A stretch of 64,000 nucleotides of DNA, from positions 124,001 to 188,000 of the forward strand of contig CALTCK010000002.1 of NCBI GenBank assembly GCA_943842625.1, in the 5' to 3' direction. Positions within the stretch are counted from its first letter, which is position 1. Every line of letters begins with the position of its first letter. Shown here piece after piece: positions 9,435 to 19,491 of this stretch. The DNA is from an uncultured Flavobacteriaceae bacterium. Lineage in GTDB: Bacteria; Bacteroidota; Bacteroidia; Flavobacteriales; Flavobacteriaceae. The notes beneath the pieces were generated by a model. It saw nothing but the letters and a program-made list of their open reading frames with translations, searched no databases and had not been told where the DNA came from. The position numbers and the translations under genes were made by a program.

Positions 9435-9839
9435 ATGGTAAACAGTACAGATTTCGGTATTAGACTTCAAAAAATACTTGATTATTATAATATTTCAGCT
9501 GCAGAATTATCAAATCAAATTAAGTTTAACAGATCCACTATTTCTCACCTCCTATCGGGCAGAAACAAACCTAGTTTAGATTTTGTAATGAGAATTCTAC
9601 AAAAATATCCAGAAGTGGAATTATACTGGTTATTAAACGGAAAAGGTTCTTTTCCTTCAATTGTAAAAAAATCAGCCCCTATTGATACAACTACAACTAG
9701 CGAAGCTATCAAAATTGAGTCTATTTTACCATCAAATAGACACTTGACTGAAGTAGCGTCTTGTTCATTAAATAATCCTGATGTGGATCAAATAGTGATA
9801 TTTTTTAAAGACGGAACATTTAAGTCCTATAAAAATTAA
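9435..9839 (+). CDS. XRE-family helix-turn-helix regulator
   Basis: The N-terminal 70 residues of this 134-aa protein form a Cro/CI-type HTH: FGIRLQKILDYYNISAAELSNQ, then the recognition helix region FNRSTISHLLSGRNKPS and LQKYPEVELYWLLNGKG. The C-terminal half is low in structure except for a conserved-looking end (DQIVIFFKDGTFKSYK). Proteins of this layout are common in flavobacteria and their targets are generally unknown. Autoregulation through the TTTACA cluster upstream is possible. It is followed by a small lipoprotein gene 45 bases downstream. Confidence 0.8.
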   Translation: MVNSTDFGIRLQKILDYYNISAAELSNQIKFNRSTISHLLSGRNKPSLDFVMRILQKYPEVELYWLLNGKGSFPSIVKKSAPIDTTTTSEAIKIESILPSNRHLTEVASCSLNNPDVDQIVIFFKDGTFKSYKN

Positions 9840-9883
9840 AATATATCATTTAAAATTCAGAGTTTTGTATTAAAATAATCGAA

Positions 9884-10255
9884 ATGAGAATTTGTGTCAG
9901 TTTATGTTTTTTGTTACTAATTACAAGTTGCTACAGTCCTGAACGTAATTGTCAAGAATTTAAGACAGGTACTTTTTCCTACGAGGCCCTCGTTGGGACT
10001 GAGGTTCTCACTACAGTATTTGTAAGAACGGATACTTTAGAGATTGATTACTTTCAAAATAAGTCAGACACTTCCTCTATACGATGGATTAATGATTGTG
10101 AGTACATCGTACAAAAAATAAACCCAAAAAACAGGGCAGAACAAAAAGCAATTCACATGAAAATACTGACCACGCAAAATAACACTTATCTTTTTGAATA
10201 TAATATCGTCGGTGATTCTAAAAAACAGAAAGGAACTGCAAAAAAAATTAATTAA
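9884..10255 (+). CDS. Small predicted lipoprotein
   Basis: The 123-aa product starts with a lipoprotein signal peptide (MRICVSLCFLLLITSC, lipobox Cys at residue 16). A small domain of about 105 residues follows, with predicted beta character (TGTFSYEALVGTEVLTTVFVRTD, SSIRWINDCEYIVQ). I do not recognise the family with confidence; the pattern of short strands and the DCEY motif recurs in uncharacterised flavobacterial lipoproteins. The stop codon overlaps the trmL start (TAATG), so the two genes are translationally coupled or at least co-transcribed. Confidence 0.7.
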   Translation: MRICVSLCFLLLITSCYSPERNCQEFKTGTFSYEALVGTEVLTTVFVRTDTLEIDYFQNKSDTSSIRWINDCEYIVQKINPKNRAEQKAIHMKILTTQNNTYLFEYNIVGDSKKQKGTAKKIN

Positions 10256-10707
10256 TGCCTTTAAATATTGTACTTATAGAGCCAGAGATTCATACGAATA
10301 CTGGAAATATCGGAAGATTAAGTTTGGCTTCAAATTCAAACTTGCATTTAGTAAAACCTCTTGGTTTCGAATTATCTGATAAGCGTTTAAAAAGAGCAGG
10401 ATTGGATTATTGGAAGCATATTTCTTTGTTTATTTATGATGATTTTGATGATTTTTTAAATAAAAACAAAAATAAAGAAATGGTTTTTCTTTCGAGTCAT
10501 GCTAAAAAAAAACATTGGAATATCCCTTATACAGACAATATGTTTTTAATCTTTGGAAAAGAATCTGAAGGATTGTCCAATCAAATTTTAAAGAATCACC
10601 TTGACAATACTTATAGAATTCCTCTTTATAATAAAAATATTCGAAGTTTAAATTTAGCAAATGCTGTCAGTATTGTAGTTTATGAGGGCCTTAAATCTAT
10701 TCAATGA
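10255..10707 (+). CDS. trmL: tRNA (cytidine(34)-2'-O)-methyltransferase TrmL
   Basis: TrmL is a SPOUT-family methyltransferase that 2'-O-methylates the wobble C/U34 of certain leucine tRNAs. The 150-aa sequence shows the three SPOUT motifs: [13 protein letters not shown] (motif 1), FLIFGKES-type segment [13 protein letters not shown] (motif 2) and [15 protein letters not shown] (motif 3, the SAM-binding knot). It is of normal length. The start overlaps the previous stop, and the stop overlaps the start of the VF530-type gene, giving a tight three-gene unit. Confidence 0.93.
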   Translation: MPLNIVLIEPEIHTNTGNIGRLSLASNSNLHLVKPLGFELSDKRLKRAGLDYWKHISLFIYDDFDDFLNKNKNKEMVFLSSHAKKKHWNIPYTDNMFLIFGKESEGLSNQILKNHLDNTYRIPLYNKNIRSLNLANAVSIVVYEGLKSIQ

Positions 10708-10925
10708 AATTAGAACAACACAACAATCCATTACATGGAATTACATTGAAATTCATATTAGAGTTTTTAGTGGAAGCCTATGGGTGGCATGAACTAGGTG
10801 GTCTTATAAAAATAAATTGTTTTAATACCAATCCCACCATAAAGTCTAGTTTAACTTTTTTAAGAAAAACTCCTTGGGCTAGAGACAAAGTGGAAAGCTT
10901 GTATTTAAAAACAATTAAAAAATAA
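10704..10925 (+). CDS. VF530 family DNA-binding protein (DUF2132)
   Basis: This 73-aa protein matches the VF530/DUF2132 family from start to end: [49 protein letters not shown]. The family is known structurally as a small helical fold with predicted DNA binding; its cellular role is not established. It overlaps trmL by four bases and converges with parC. Confidence 0.88.
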   Translation: MKLEQHNNPLHGITLKFILEFLVEAYGWHELGGLIKINCFNTNPTIKSSLTFLRKTPWARDKVESLYLKTIKK

Positions 10926-10965
10926 TTAAAGTATACCTCTAAAATTTCAACGAAATACAATTCAA

Positions 10966-13656
10966 TTAAAAAAGAAGTGTTTGGCCCTCATCGTCTATTT
11001 CAGGATCCACAAAATTATCTTTCTTTAAATTATCAGAAGAATCTTCGGGGGAAGCAATAGTGTTTAAGTCGTTTTTGTCAGGTACAATCACATTAATTTC
11101 CTCGATCACCTCTAACTCTTCCAAAGGAGTTTCTTCAATTGGTTCATAACGCAAAGGTTCTTTTGGATTTATCTCAATTAATTTATCCTTAGTTAATTGA
11201 TTTCCTAAAGCTGATATTCCTTTAATAGCAATAAAATTTTCTAATTTTATTACTGTATTTTCTTGACGTTCTTTACCTCTTTTCTTGGCAAAAACCAATT
11301 CAACAACAGGCCTATAATCTGTAAATACTGTTTCTAAATAGGATTTTGAATGATCTGAAATTACTTTTTCTTCTTTATCAGGATTTTCTATTAAAAATCG
11401 TTTTACATAAAAAAGTTCCTTTTCACCTTCCCAATATATCACCGAAATAGGCTTTTTAGGATCCCACTTTTCCAAAACAATCATCGCATCATTGAAATGG
11501 AGTGTTATTTCTGGCACAACTGTTTTGACGATACCATTTTGATCTATAATTAACAATCTATCTTCACTTGTAAAGTCACCTAGAAGCTCTCCTCGTTGAT
11601 CTACATTTAATCGTTGTACGGTTTCATCAAACCAAATTTTTCTTGGTTTTAAGGTCGAGAGTCCTTTTTCTTTTAACTCAATTCTTTTCACAGAGTACTT
11701 AGTTACTATATTTCCACGAGACCCTCTACCTTTTACGATCATATCGGTAAAATCAAGATCAAATTTAAGCTTCTTTATACTTCCAGTTTGTCTTAGAAGT
11801 ACGGTTACTAATTCTGCCTCACCATTTGGATTGGCAGTAAAATAAATTACTTTAGTTGATTTAGTTCCTTTGGTTAAATCATAAGCTTTATCTCGGGTTA
11901 TCGAAGTAACTGAAAACCTTTTGACGTAGGACGCTCCTCGTGCCCCATCTCTATAAATCATGTTATAAATTGTACGAGTATCTTTTTTCTTAAAAACAGC
12001 AACGTGGATAATATCTTTCCCAATAAATGTTTTTGCACCTACTTTGGTTACCATCATTTTACCATCTTGAGTAAAAACAATAACATCATCAATATCACTA
12101 CAATCAGTAACATACTCATCTTTTCGGAGGCTGGTTCCAACAAAGCCTTCTTCTCTATTTACGTAAAGTTTAGTATTTCGAATTACTACTTTAGTTGCTT
12201 CAATATCGTCAAAAACTCGAATTTCAGTTTTTCGCTCCCTACCCTTTCCATAATCGGCCTTTAATCCTTTAAAATAATCTATTGCAAATTCGATTAGATG
12301 ATCTAAATGATGCTTAATTTGAGCTATTCGTTCTTCCAAAGCATCTATTTTCTGCTGCGCTTTGTCGATATCAAATTTTGAAATACGTTTAATTTTAATT
12401 TCTGTCAACCGAACGATATCCTCTTCTACTACAGGTCTTTTTAAATGGCTAATATGTGGCTTTAGACCCTTATCGATTGCGGATATAACTCCTTTCCACG
12501 TTTCTTCTTCTTCAATATCTCGATAAATACGATTTTCAATAAAAATTCTTTCAAGAGATGCAAAATGCCATTGTGCCTCTAATTCATTTAATTGAATTTC
12601 TAATTCGCTTTTTAACAAAGCAACTGTCCTGTCTGTTGAAGTTTTAAGCATTTCATTGACACCCACAAACAAAGGCTTATTATCTTCAATTACACAGCCA
12701 AGAGGAGATATAGGTGTTTCACATTTTGTAAAAGCATACAGTGCGTCTATGGTCTTATCTGGAGAAATTCCATTAGGTAAATGAATTAGTATCTCTACCT
12801 CTGCAGCGGTATTATCTTCAATCTTTTTAACTTTAATTTTCCCTTTTTCGTTTGCTTTTAAAATCGAATCAATTAGTGATGTGGTGGTGGTACTAAAAGG
12901 AATTTCAGTAATGGACAACATATTTTTACCATGATGATTAATTCTTGCCCTTGATCTTATTTTTCCACCCCTTAACCCATCATTATAATTTGTTACATCT
13001 GCAACGCCTCCAGTTGGAAAATCTGGAAATAATTGAAACCTCTTTCCTTGTAAGTGTTTGATGGATGCTTCTATTAATTCTATAAAATTGTGAGGTAAAA
13101 CCTTTGTTGATAAACCTACCGCAATCCCCTCAGCTCCCTGCGCCAATAACAATGGAAATTTAACGGGTAAGTTAATAGGCTCTTTTCTTCTTCCGTCATA
13201 AGAGGCCTGCCATTCGGTGTTTTTTGGATTATAAACTACCTCAAGCGCAAATTTTGAGAGTCTTGCTTCAATATAACGAGACGCAGCAGCTCTGTCACCC
13301 GTTAGTATATTTCCCCAGTTCCCTTGAGTGTCAATTAAAATATCTTTCTGCCCTATTTGAACCATTGCATCAGCAATACTCATGTCTCCATGAGGATGAT
13401 ACTGCATCGTATGCCCTACAATATTGGCAACCTTATTGTATCTTCCATCGTCCAGGTCTTTTAAAGACTGCATGATTCGCCTCTGAACTGGCTTAAAACC
13501 ATCTTCAATTGCTGGTACAGCTCGTTCTAAAATTACATAAGAGGCGTAGTCCAAAAACCAATCTTTGTACATACCAGTAACCTTAGTTATAGTATCTTCA
13601 CTTTGGTTTTCAGTAGAATTTAATTCATCTTCATTATAGTTTAATTCGTCACTCAT
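10966..13656 (-). CDS. parC: DNA topoisomerase IV subunit A (ParC/GyrA family)
   Basis: This 896-aa protein is the breakage-reunion subunit of the type IIA topoisomerase that decatenates daughter chromosomes. The N-terminal WHD contains VQRRIMQSL, the HPHGD loop and the catalytic Tyr in AAASRYIEARLS. A tower and coiled coil follow, then a C-terminal beta-pinwheel. The last roughly 90 residues are acidic and low complexity (EETPLEELEVIEE, DEGQTLLF). The residues aligned with E. coli ParC Ser80 and Glu84 in the quinolone-binding loop are Met and Asp (HPHGDMSIADAM). It lies 20 bases downstream of parE and is surely co-transcribed. Confidence 0.93.
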   Translation of the reverse strand: MSDELNYNEDELNSTENQSEDTITKVTGMYKDWFLDYASYVILERAVPAIEDGFKPVQRRIMQSLKDLDDGRYNKVANIVGHTMQYHPHGDMSIADAMVQIGQKDILIDTQGNWGNILTGDRAAASRYIEARLSKFALEVVYNPKNTEWQASYDGRRKEPINLPVKFPLLLAQGAEGIAVGLSTKVLPHNFIELIEASIKHLQGKRFQLFPDFPTGGVADVTNYNDGLRGGKIRSRARINHHGKNMLSITEIPFSTTTTSLIDSILKANEKGKIKVKKIEDNTAAEVEILIHLPNGISPDKTIDALYAFTKCETPISPLGCVIEDNKPLFVGVNEMLKTSTDRTVALLKSELEIQLNELEAQWHFASLERIFIENRIYRDIEEEETWKGVISAIDKGLKPHISHLKRPVVEEDIVRLTEIKIKRISKFDIDKAQQKIDALEERIAQIKHHLDHLIEFAIDYFKGLKADYGKGRERKTEIRVFDDIEATKVVIRNTKLYVNREEGFVGTSLRKDEYVTDCSDIDDVIVFTQDGKMMVTKVGAKTFIGKDIIHVAVFKKKDTRTIYNMIYRDGARGASYVKRFSVTSITRDKAYDLTKGTKSTKVIYFTANPNGEAELVTVLLRQTGSIKKLKFDLDFTDMIVKGRGSRGNIVTKYSVKRIELKEKGLSTLKPRKIWFDETVQRLNVDQRGELLGDFTSEDRLLIIDQNGIVKTVVPEITLHFNDAMIVLEKWDPKKPISVIYWEGEKELFYVKRFLIENPDKEEKVISDHSKSYLETVFTDYRPVVELVFAKKRGKERQENTVIKLENFIAIKGISALGNQLTKDKLIEINPKEPLRYEPIEETPLEELEVIEEINVIVPDKNDLNTIASPEDSSDNLKKDNFVDPEIDDEGQTLLF

Positions 13657-13676
13657 ATTTGATCCTATGTGATTTC

Positions 13677-15527
13677 TTATTCAACAATTTCGTCCAACTC
13701 AACTTTTAAATTATTGATAATAAACTCCTGCCTATTTGGGGTATTTTTTCCCATATAAAATGCTAATAAATCCTCAATACTCATACTCTTATCTAGCATT
13801 ACGGGATCCAACCGAATATCATTACCTATAAAATGTTTAAATTCATCCGGAGATATCTCACCTAATCCTTTAAAACGAGTTATTTCAGGTTTTGGTTTTA
13901 ATTTTTCAATAGCTTTAACTCGTTCTTCATCAGAATAGCAGTATATGGTTTCTTTTTTATTACGAACTCTAAACAAAGGAGTTTCTAATATATATAAGTG
14001 GCCTTCTTTAATAACTTCAGGAAAAAATTGAAGAAAAAAAGTAAGTAATAACAATCGAATATGCATCCCATCAACATCAGCATCGGTAGCAATAACAATA
14101 TTGTTATATCGAAGATCTTCCATACCTTCTTCAATATTTAAAGCAGCTTGAAGTAAATTAAACTCTTCATTTTCATAAACTACTTTTTTACTCATTGCAT
14201 AACAATTAAGCGGCTTACCACGTAGAGAAAAAACTGCTTGTGTATTGACATCACGACTTTTGGTAATACTTCCACTAGCAGAGTCTCCCTCAGTTATAAA
14301 CAAGGTAGATTCTAGACGACGTTCTTTTTTCATGTCACCTAAGTGCACCCTACAATCTCTAAGTTTTTTATTGTGCAGACTTGCCTTTTTAGCTCTGTCT
14401 TTTGCTAGTTTACGAATTCCTGTAAGATCTTTTCGCTCTCTTTCAGCTTGCATTATTTTACGTTGCAAAGCCTCAGCAGATTCAGTATTTTTATGTAAAA
14501 AGTTATCTAAATTGGTTTTTATAAAATCATTGATGTAGGATCGTACTGTAGGAAGTTGGCCGCCCATATCTGTTGAACCTAACTTGGTTTTAGTTTGACT
14601 TTCAAAAACTGGCTCCATCACTTTTATAGCAATTGCTGACACAATTGATTTACGAATGTCACTGGCATCATAATTTTTACCGTAAAATTCTCTAACGGTT
14701 TTAACTATACTCTCTCTAAAAGCAGCTTGATGAGTACCTCCCTGTGTAGTGTGTTGACCATTAACAAAAGAATGGTATTCTTCACTGTACTGTGATTTAC
14801 TATGAGTAATCGCAATTTCTATGTCTTCTCCTTTTAGATGGATAATGGGGTACAACATGTCCTCTGTTGGTATGTTTTCTTCTAATAAATCCTTTAGTCC
14901 ATTTTCAGAATGATATTTTTCACCATTAAAATCGATGGTTAAACCTGGATTTAAGTAGACATAATTTTTAAGCATCTTTACGACATACTCATTACGATAC
15001 TTAAATTTTTTAAAAATGTTTTCGTCCGGAATGAAGCTAACTTTTGTACCTTTTCGTTTTGAAGTTTCTTCAACTTCTGAGTCTATTTTTAGTTCACCTA
15101 ATTCAAATTCAGCAAATTTAATTTGGTTATCTCTAACTGATTCGACCCTAAAATGACTAGAAAGCGCATTGACCGCTTTGGTACCAACACCATTTAATCC
15201 TACAGCTTTTTTAAACGCACGTGAGTCATATTTTCCACCAGTATTCATTTTTGATACTACGTCAACTACTTTTCCAAGCGGAATACCGCGCCCATAATCT
15301 CTGACTCTAACTTCCTTCTCTTTAATTCGTATTTCAATTGTTTTACCCGCGCCCATCACGAATTCATCAATACTATTGTCAATAACCTCTTTTAAAAGAA
15401 TATAAATACCATCATCAGGAGAGGATCCATCACCCAACTTACCGATGTACATACCAGGTCTTAATCGGATGTGTTCTTTCCAGTCTAAAGATCGTATATT
15501 GTCCTCTGTATATTGTTGTTGAGCCAT
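13677..15527 (-). CDS. parE: DNA topoisomerase IV subunit B (ParE/GyrB family)
   Basis: This is the ATPase subunit of topoisomerase IV (616 aa). The GHKL ATP-binding motifs are [22 protein letters not shown] and [14 protein letters not shown], with the QTKTKLG Lys loop. The TOPRIM metal motifs are [11 protein letters not shown] and [12 protein letters not shown]. The length fits ParE better than GyrB, and the partner gene parC follows directly, which supports topoisomerase IV. No gyrase genes are in the window for comparison. Confidence 0.93.
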   Translation of the reverse strand: MAQQQYTEDNIRSLDWKEHIRLRPGMYIGKLGDGSSPDDGIYILLKEVIDNSIDEFVMGAGKTIEIRIKEKEVRVRDYGRGIPLGKVVDVVSKMNTGGKYDSRAFKKAVGLNGVGTKAVNALSSHFRVESVRDNQIKFAEFELGELKIDSEVEETSKRKGTKVSFIPDENIFKKFKYRNEYVVKMLKNYVYLNPGLTIDFNGEKYHSENGLKDLLEENIPTEDMLYPIIHLKGEDIEIAITHSKSQYSEEYHSFVNGQHTTQGGTHQAAFRESIVKTVREFYGKNYDASDIRKSIVSAIAIKVMEPVFESQTKTKLGSTDMGGQLPTVRSYINDFIKTNLDNFLHKNTESAEALQRKIMQAERERKDLTGIRKLAKDRAKKASLHNKKLRDCRVHLGDMKKERRLESTLFITEGDSASGSITKSRDVNTQAVFSLRGKPLNCYAMSKKVVYENEEFNLLQAALNIEEGMEDLRYNNIVIATDADVDGMHIRLLLLTFFLQFFPEVIKEGHLYILETPLFRVRNKKETIYCYSDEERVKAIEKLKPKPEITRFKGLGEISPDEFKHFIGNDIRLDPVMLDKSMSIEDLLAFYMGKNTPNRQEFIINNLKVELDEIVE

Positions 15528-15636
15528 AGTTTAGGTATCCAGGCTAATATAAAATTTAGGTAGAAAATCTAAAGCCTAAAAAAAGGAAAGTAATTAACAA
15601 TAATGCAACTAAAATTGTTGAAAAATTTATGAGTTA

Positions 15637-16731
15637 TTATATGTTAAATCTAAAATGCATTACATCTCCATCATCAACTACATAATCTTTACCTTCCACA
15701 CTTAACTTTCCAGCTTCTTTAACCTTTGCTTCACTCCCATAAGTCACAAAGTCATTGTATTTAATCACTTCTGCACGAATAAAACCTTTTTCAAAATCGG
15801 TATGTATAACCCCTGCTGCTTGGGGAGCCGTAGAACCAATATCAATAGTCCATGCTCTTACTTCTTTTTCACCCGCAGTAAAATAAGTTTGTAGGTTTAA
15901 TAATTTATAAGCACCTCTAATGAGTTTTGCTGAACCTGCTTCTTCCAATCCTAAATCCTCCAAAAACATCTGACGTTCATCGTATTCTTCTAATTCATTA
16001 ATATCTGACTCCGTTCCAACAGCTAGAAAAATAACCTCCGCATTTTCATCGGAAACAGCATCTTTTACTCTATCAACATATTTATTGCCATTTGATGCAG
16101 AGGCCTCATCTACATTGCAAACGTACATAACGGGCTTATCAGTAATAAACTGAATTACATTAATAAAATCCTCTCGCTCTGAAGGAGTTAAATCGATAGC
16201 TCTTACTGAAGTTCCTGCTTCTAATCCTCCTTTAACTTTATTCAATGCAACTTCTTCCTTTTGAGCATCTTTATTTCCTGTTCTAGCAGCTCTTTTAACT
16301 TTATCTAATTTTTTTTCAGTTGTTTCTAAGTCTTTTAACTGAAGTTCAATATCAATGGTCTCCTTATCTCTTATTGGATCTATACTTCCATCAACATGAA
16401 TTATATTATCATTATCAAAACAACGCAAAACATGTAAAATGGCGTCTGTCTCTCGAATATTTCCCAGAAACTGATTCCCTAAACCTTCCCCTTTACTAGC
16501 TCCTTTAACCAAACCAGCGATATCAACTATCTCAACAGTTGCAGGCAAAACTCGCTGAGGGTTGACCAATTCTTCTAATTTTTCTAGTCTTGGATCTGGC
16601 ACATTAACAACGCCAATATTTGGTTCAATCGTACAAAATGGAAAATTAGCACTTTGTGCTTTAGCATTCGATAAACAATTAAATAATGTTGATTTTCCTA
16701 CGTTTGGTAATCCTACTATTCCTGCTTTCAT
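15637..16731 (-). CDS. ychF: Ribosome-binding ATPase YchF (Obg family)
   Basis: YchF is a conserved P-loop NTPase that prefers ATP, binds ribosomes and takes part in stress responses. The 364-aa protein has the G1 motif GLPNVGKSTLFN, G3 DIAGLVKGASKGEGLG and the altered G4 region (YVCNVDE) that goes with ATP rather than GTP use. A C-terminal TGS domain is also present (FTAGEKEVRAW..., YVVDDGDVMHFRF). The length is normal. It has its own promoter directly upstream. Confidence 0.95.
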   Translation of the reverse strand: MKAGIVGLPNVGKSTLFNCLSNAKAQSANFPFCTIEPNIGVVNVPDPRLEKLEELVNPQRVLPATVEIVDIAGLVKGASKGEGLGNQFLGNIRETDAILHVLRCFDNDNIIHVDGSIDPIRDKETIDIELQLKDLETTEKKLDKVKRAARTGNKDAQKEEVALNKVKGGLEAGTSVRAIDLTPSEREDFINVIQFITDKPVMYVCNVDEASASNGNKYVDRVKDAVSDENAEVIFLAVGTESDINELEEYDERQMFLEDLGLEEAGSAKLIRGAYKLLNLQTYFTAGEKEVRAWTIDIGSTAPQAAGVIHTDFEKGFIRAEVIKYNDFVTYGSEAKVKEAGKLSVEGKDYVVDDGDVMHFRFNI

Positions 16732-16751
16732 TTTTTAATTTTTAATGGCTG

Positions 16752-16779
16752 CAAATATACATTATCGATTCGAAATCAA
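16752..16779 (-). promoter_or_regulatory. Promoter of ychF
   Basis: On the minus strand TATATTTG (plus 16752-16759) is preceded by TTG (plus CAA 16777-16779) with a 17-base spacer. The leader to the ATG is short. Confidence 0.5.
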
Positions 16780-16852
16780 TTCTTTTTATTTAGTAATTAA
16801 AAAAATACTGAGGAAGAATAAAAAAGCAAAAATGAATAAAGCTCCATTATGA

Positions 16853-17206
16853 TTATGCGTCTCTGTGCAAAAAAGATTTTTTAGATAACAACTCAGTTTC
16901 TGTTTCTACGACGTCTTCATCGGGGATACAGCAATCAACTGGACAAACAGCAGCACATTGAGGTTCTTCATGGAAGCCAATACACTCCGTGCATTTATCA
17001 GGAACAATAAAGTAAACCTCATCACTAATTGGCTCTTGTTCTATTGATGCATTTACCTCTTTACCATTAGGCAGAAGTACTGCTCCAGATAAATTAGTAC
17101 CCTCTTCAAATTTCCATTCATCTGAAGCTTCGTAAATTGCATTGTTTGGGCATTCGGGTTCACAAGCACCACAATTTATGCATTCGTCAGTTATTATAAT
17201 TGCCAT
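16853..17206 (-). CDS. 2[4Fe-4S] ferredoxin
   Basis: This 117-aa small electron carrier has two [4Fe-4S] cluster motifs: [12 protein letters not shown] near the N-terminus and [22 protein letters not shown] in the C-terminal half. An insertion of about 40 residues separates the first cluster from the second, and the second motif has the extended spacing of the Azotobacter/Allochromatium-type ferredoxins. It is a low-potential redox partner; which enzyme it serves is unknown. It is divergent from the acyl-CoA reductase gene. Confidence 0.9.
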   Translation of the reverse strand: MAIIITDECINCGACEPECPNNAIYEASDEWKFEEGTNLSGAVLLPNGKEVNASIEQEPISDEVYFIVPDKCTECIGFHEEPQCAAVCPVDCCIPDEDVVETETELLSKKSFLHRDA

Positions 17207-17229
17207 AGTGTTTACTTTTTCTAACTTTG
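17200..17229 (+). promoter_or_regulatory. Promoter of the luxC-like/serC/serA run
   Basis: TTG at 17200-17202 and TAACTTTG at 17222-17229 are 19 bases apart, a full consensus match. The track's TTG start (17227) lies inside the -7 box, so the ATG at 17269 is the start. Confidence 0.6.
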
Positions 17230-17268
17230 TGTAAATTTAAAACTTCAAGTTTTAACATCAAAAATAAA

Positions 17269-18333
17269 ATGCAATTATTAAATAGAATTCAGGCCTTCAC
17301 AAAACTAGGAAGATTTATGAGTCAGTTCTCTGACAATAATTATATCAAAAAGGAAAACATTCCTTACAATAATTTGTATTTTAATAAGATGGTGGAGCTC
17401 ATTAAACAGTTAAAATCTCACAATGGATGGTTTAATGAAAGTAATGTTCAGTTTGCCTTAAAAAGCTGGGGAGAATGTTTAACTGAAAACAATTTACAAA
17501 AATGGACTGCACAATACAATATAGATGACTCTACTAATAAAGAAATTGCAATCATTCTAGCTGGAAATATACCATTGGTTGGATTTCATGATTTTTTATC
17601 TGTTTTAATTTCTGGAAATAATGTAATCGCAAAACTTTCGAGCAATGATAAATTATTATTACCCTTCCTAGCAAACTACCTAATTGAATTAGAACCAGTG
17701 TTTAAGGATAAAATTAATTTTACTTCGGAACAACTTGTGAATTTTGACGCGGTCATCGCTACCGGAAGTAATAATACAGCGCGATATTTTGATTATTATT
17801 TTGGAAAATATCCAAATATCATAAGGAAAAACAGAAATTCAGTAGCCATCTTATCTGGTAAAGAAACTGAGCATGAATTAATTGCTTTGGCTGATGACAT
17901 ATTTAGATATTATGGTTTGGGCTGCAGGAATGTTTCAAAAATCTATATTCCTGAGGGTTATAATTTTGAAGCTTTTTTTAAAGCAATTTTTTGCTGGAAA
18001 GAAATAATTAATGATCATAAATACATCAATAATTATGATTACAACAAAGCTGTTTATTTGATGAGTGATATCAATTTATTGGACAATGAATTTTTACTTT
18101 TAAAAGAAGACATCAACTTTTCATCGCCTATTTCCGTTTTATTTTACGAATATTACGAAAATCTTTCAGACCTAAAAAAAACATTAGAACATGAGAAAGA
18201 AAATATTCAGTGTATCGTTTCTAACATGGAAATCAATCAAAAAGTTAATTTTGGTGACTCTCAAAGTCCAAATCTTTGGGATTACGCAGATGATTTAGAC
18301 ACTCTTGATTTTCTTTTAAATTTAGCTAATTAA
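17269..18333 (+). CDS. LuxC-family acyl-CoA reductase
   Basis: This 354-aa member of the LuxC/aldehyde-dehydrogenase-like family reduces acyl-CoA or acyl-protein to the aldehyde with NADPH. Visible features are the nucleotide-binding region (IAIILAGNIPLVGFHDFL, AVIATGSNNTARYF) and the catalytic Cys in YYGLGCRNVSK near residue 220. There are no lux genes nearby, so it is not a bioluminescence gene. In flavobacteria this gene is usually found next to serC. The physiological substrate is unknown. ATG 17269 is chosen because the upstream TTG is within the promoter. Confidence 0.85.
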   Translation: MQLLNRIQAFTKLGRFMSQFSDNNYIKKENIPYNNLYFNKMVELIKQLKSHNGWFNESNVQFALKSWGECLTENNLQKWTAQYNIDDSTNKEIAIILAGNIPLVGFHDFLSVLISGNNVIAKLSSNDKLLLPFLANYLIELEPVFKDKINFTSEQLVNFDAVIATGSNNTARYFDYYFGKYPNIIRKNRNSVAILSGKETEHELIALADDIFRYYGLGCRNVSKIYIPEGYNFEAFFKAIFCWKEIINDHKYINNYDYNKAVYLMSDINLLDNEFLLLKEDINFSSPISVLFYEYYENLSDLKKTLEHEKENIQCIVSNMEINQKVNFGDSQSPNLWDYADDLDTLDFLLNLAN

Positions 18334-18398
18334 AATATTAATAATTTAACGAATAATATTTTTGGTTTTCTGATATTTGCATTGCAATTTTAAAAAAA

Positions 18399-19466
18399 AT
18401 GAAAAAACACAATTTTAGCGCAGGCCCTTGTATTTTGCCCCAATCTGTTATGCAAAAAGCTTCAGATGCTGTAATAAATTTTAACGATTTAAATCTTTCA
18501 CTTATTGAAATCTCTCATCGAAGTAACGATTTTGTCGAGGTAATGGAAAATGCTCGGAGTTTAAGTCTAGAATTATTGGGACTTAAGGATAAAGGTTATA
18601 AATCTTTATTTTTGCAAGGGGGTGCTAGTATGGAATTTTTGATGGTAGCCTTTAACTTACTCGAAAACAAAGCTGCATACCTAAATACAGGTACTTGGTC
18701 AAGTAAAGCAATCAAAGAGGCAAAGTTATTAGGGGAATTGGTCGAAGTAGGCTCCTCTAAGGATAAAAATTTTAACTACATTCCCAAAGGTTATACAATT
18801 CCGTCTGACGCAGACTATTTTCACTGTACCAGTAACAATACTATTTTTGGAACACAAATAAATGAGTTTCCAATAACAGAGGTGCCGATTGTATGTGATA
18901 TGAGTAGCGATATATTCTCTAGACAACTAGATTTTTCGCGATTCGATATTATTTATGCTGGAGCCCAAAAAAATATGGGGCCCGCTGGGACTACGTTAGT
19001 AATTATTAAAGAAGATATACTTGGTAAAGTATCCAGAACAATTCCTTCAATGTTAGATTACCAAGTCCATCTTAGTAAAGACAGTATGTTCAATACACCT
19101 GCTGTTTTTCCTGTTTACGTATCTATGTTAACGCTGGAATGGCTAAAAAATTTAGGAGGAATTTCAGAAATTGAAAAAATCAATAATAAAAAAGCTGAGA
19201 TATTATATTCAGAAATTGATAGAAACCCATTGTTTACAGGATTTGTTTCTGACAAAGAAAATCGATCTAAAATGAATGCCACTTTTAACTTAGTCGACAA
19301 CTCACTATCTAATCGCTTTGATCAATTATGGAACGAAGCTGGTATAAATGGCTTAAGTGGTCATCGAAGTGTTGGTGGATATCGTGCCTCCATGTATAAC
19401 GCTTTACCATTAGAAAGTGTAAATATCCTTGTAGATGTAATGAAAAACTTAGAACAAAAAGCATAA
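18399..19466 (+). CDS. serC: 3-phosphoserine aminotransferase
   Basis: SerC is the PLP-dependent transaminase that converts 3-phosphohydroxypyruvate to O-phosphoserine in serine and PLP synthesis. The 355-aa protein starts with the family motif NFSAGPCILP, has SHRSNDF and the phosphate-binding LQGGASMEF. The PLP Lys is in YAGAQKNMGPAGTT. The C-terminal GHRSVGGYRASMYNA completes the active site. TATTTTTG at 18357-18364 could be a local -7 box. The product O-phosphoserine is also a possible precursor of cysteate (see the 49.7-52.1 kb genes). Confidence 0.95.
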   Translation: MKKHNFSAGPCILPQSVMQKASDAVINFNDLNLSLIEISHRSNDFVEVMENARSLSLELLGLKDKGYKSLFLQGGASMEFLMVAFNLLENKAAYLNTGTWSSKAIKEAKLLGELVEVGSSKDKNFNYIPKGYTIPSDADYFHCTSNNTIFGTQINEFPITEVPIVCDMSSDIFSRQLDFSRFDIIYAGAQKNMGPAGTTLVIIKEDILGKVSRTIPSMLDYQVHLSKDSMFNTPAVFPVYVSMLTLEWLKNLGGISEIEKINNKKAEILYSEIDRNPLFTGFVSDKENRSKMNATFNLVDNSLSNRFDQLWNEAGINGLSGHRSVGGYRASMYNALPLESVNILVDVMKNLEQKA

Positions 19467-19491
19467 ATTAAAACTATTATACAACTTAACT

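Noticed and set aside
10194-10379. 61-aa plus-strand ORF
   Set aside because: It overlaps the end of the lipoprotein gene and the start of trmL in a different frame and has no support.
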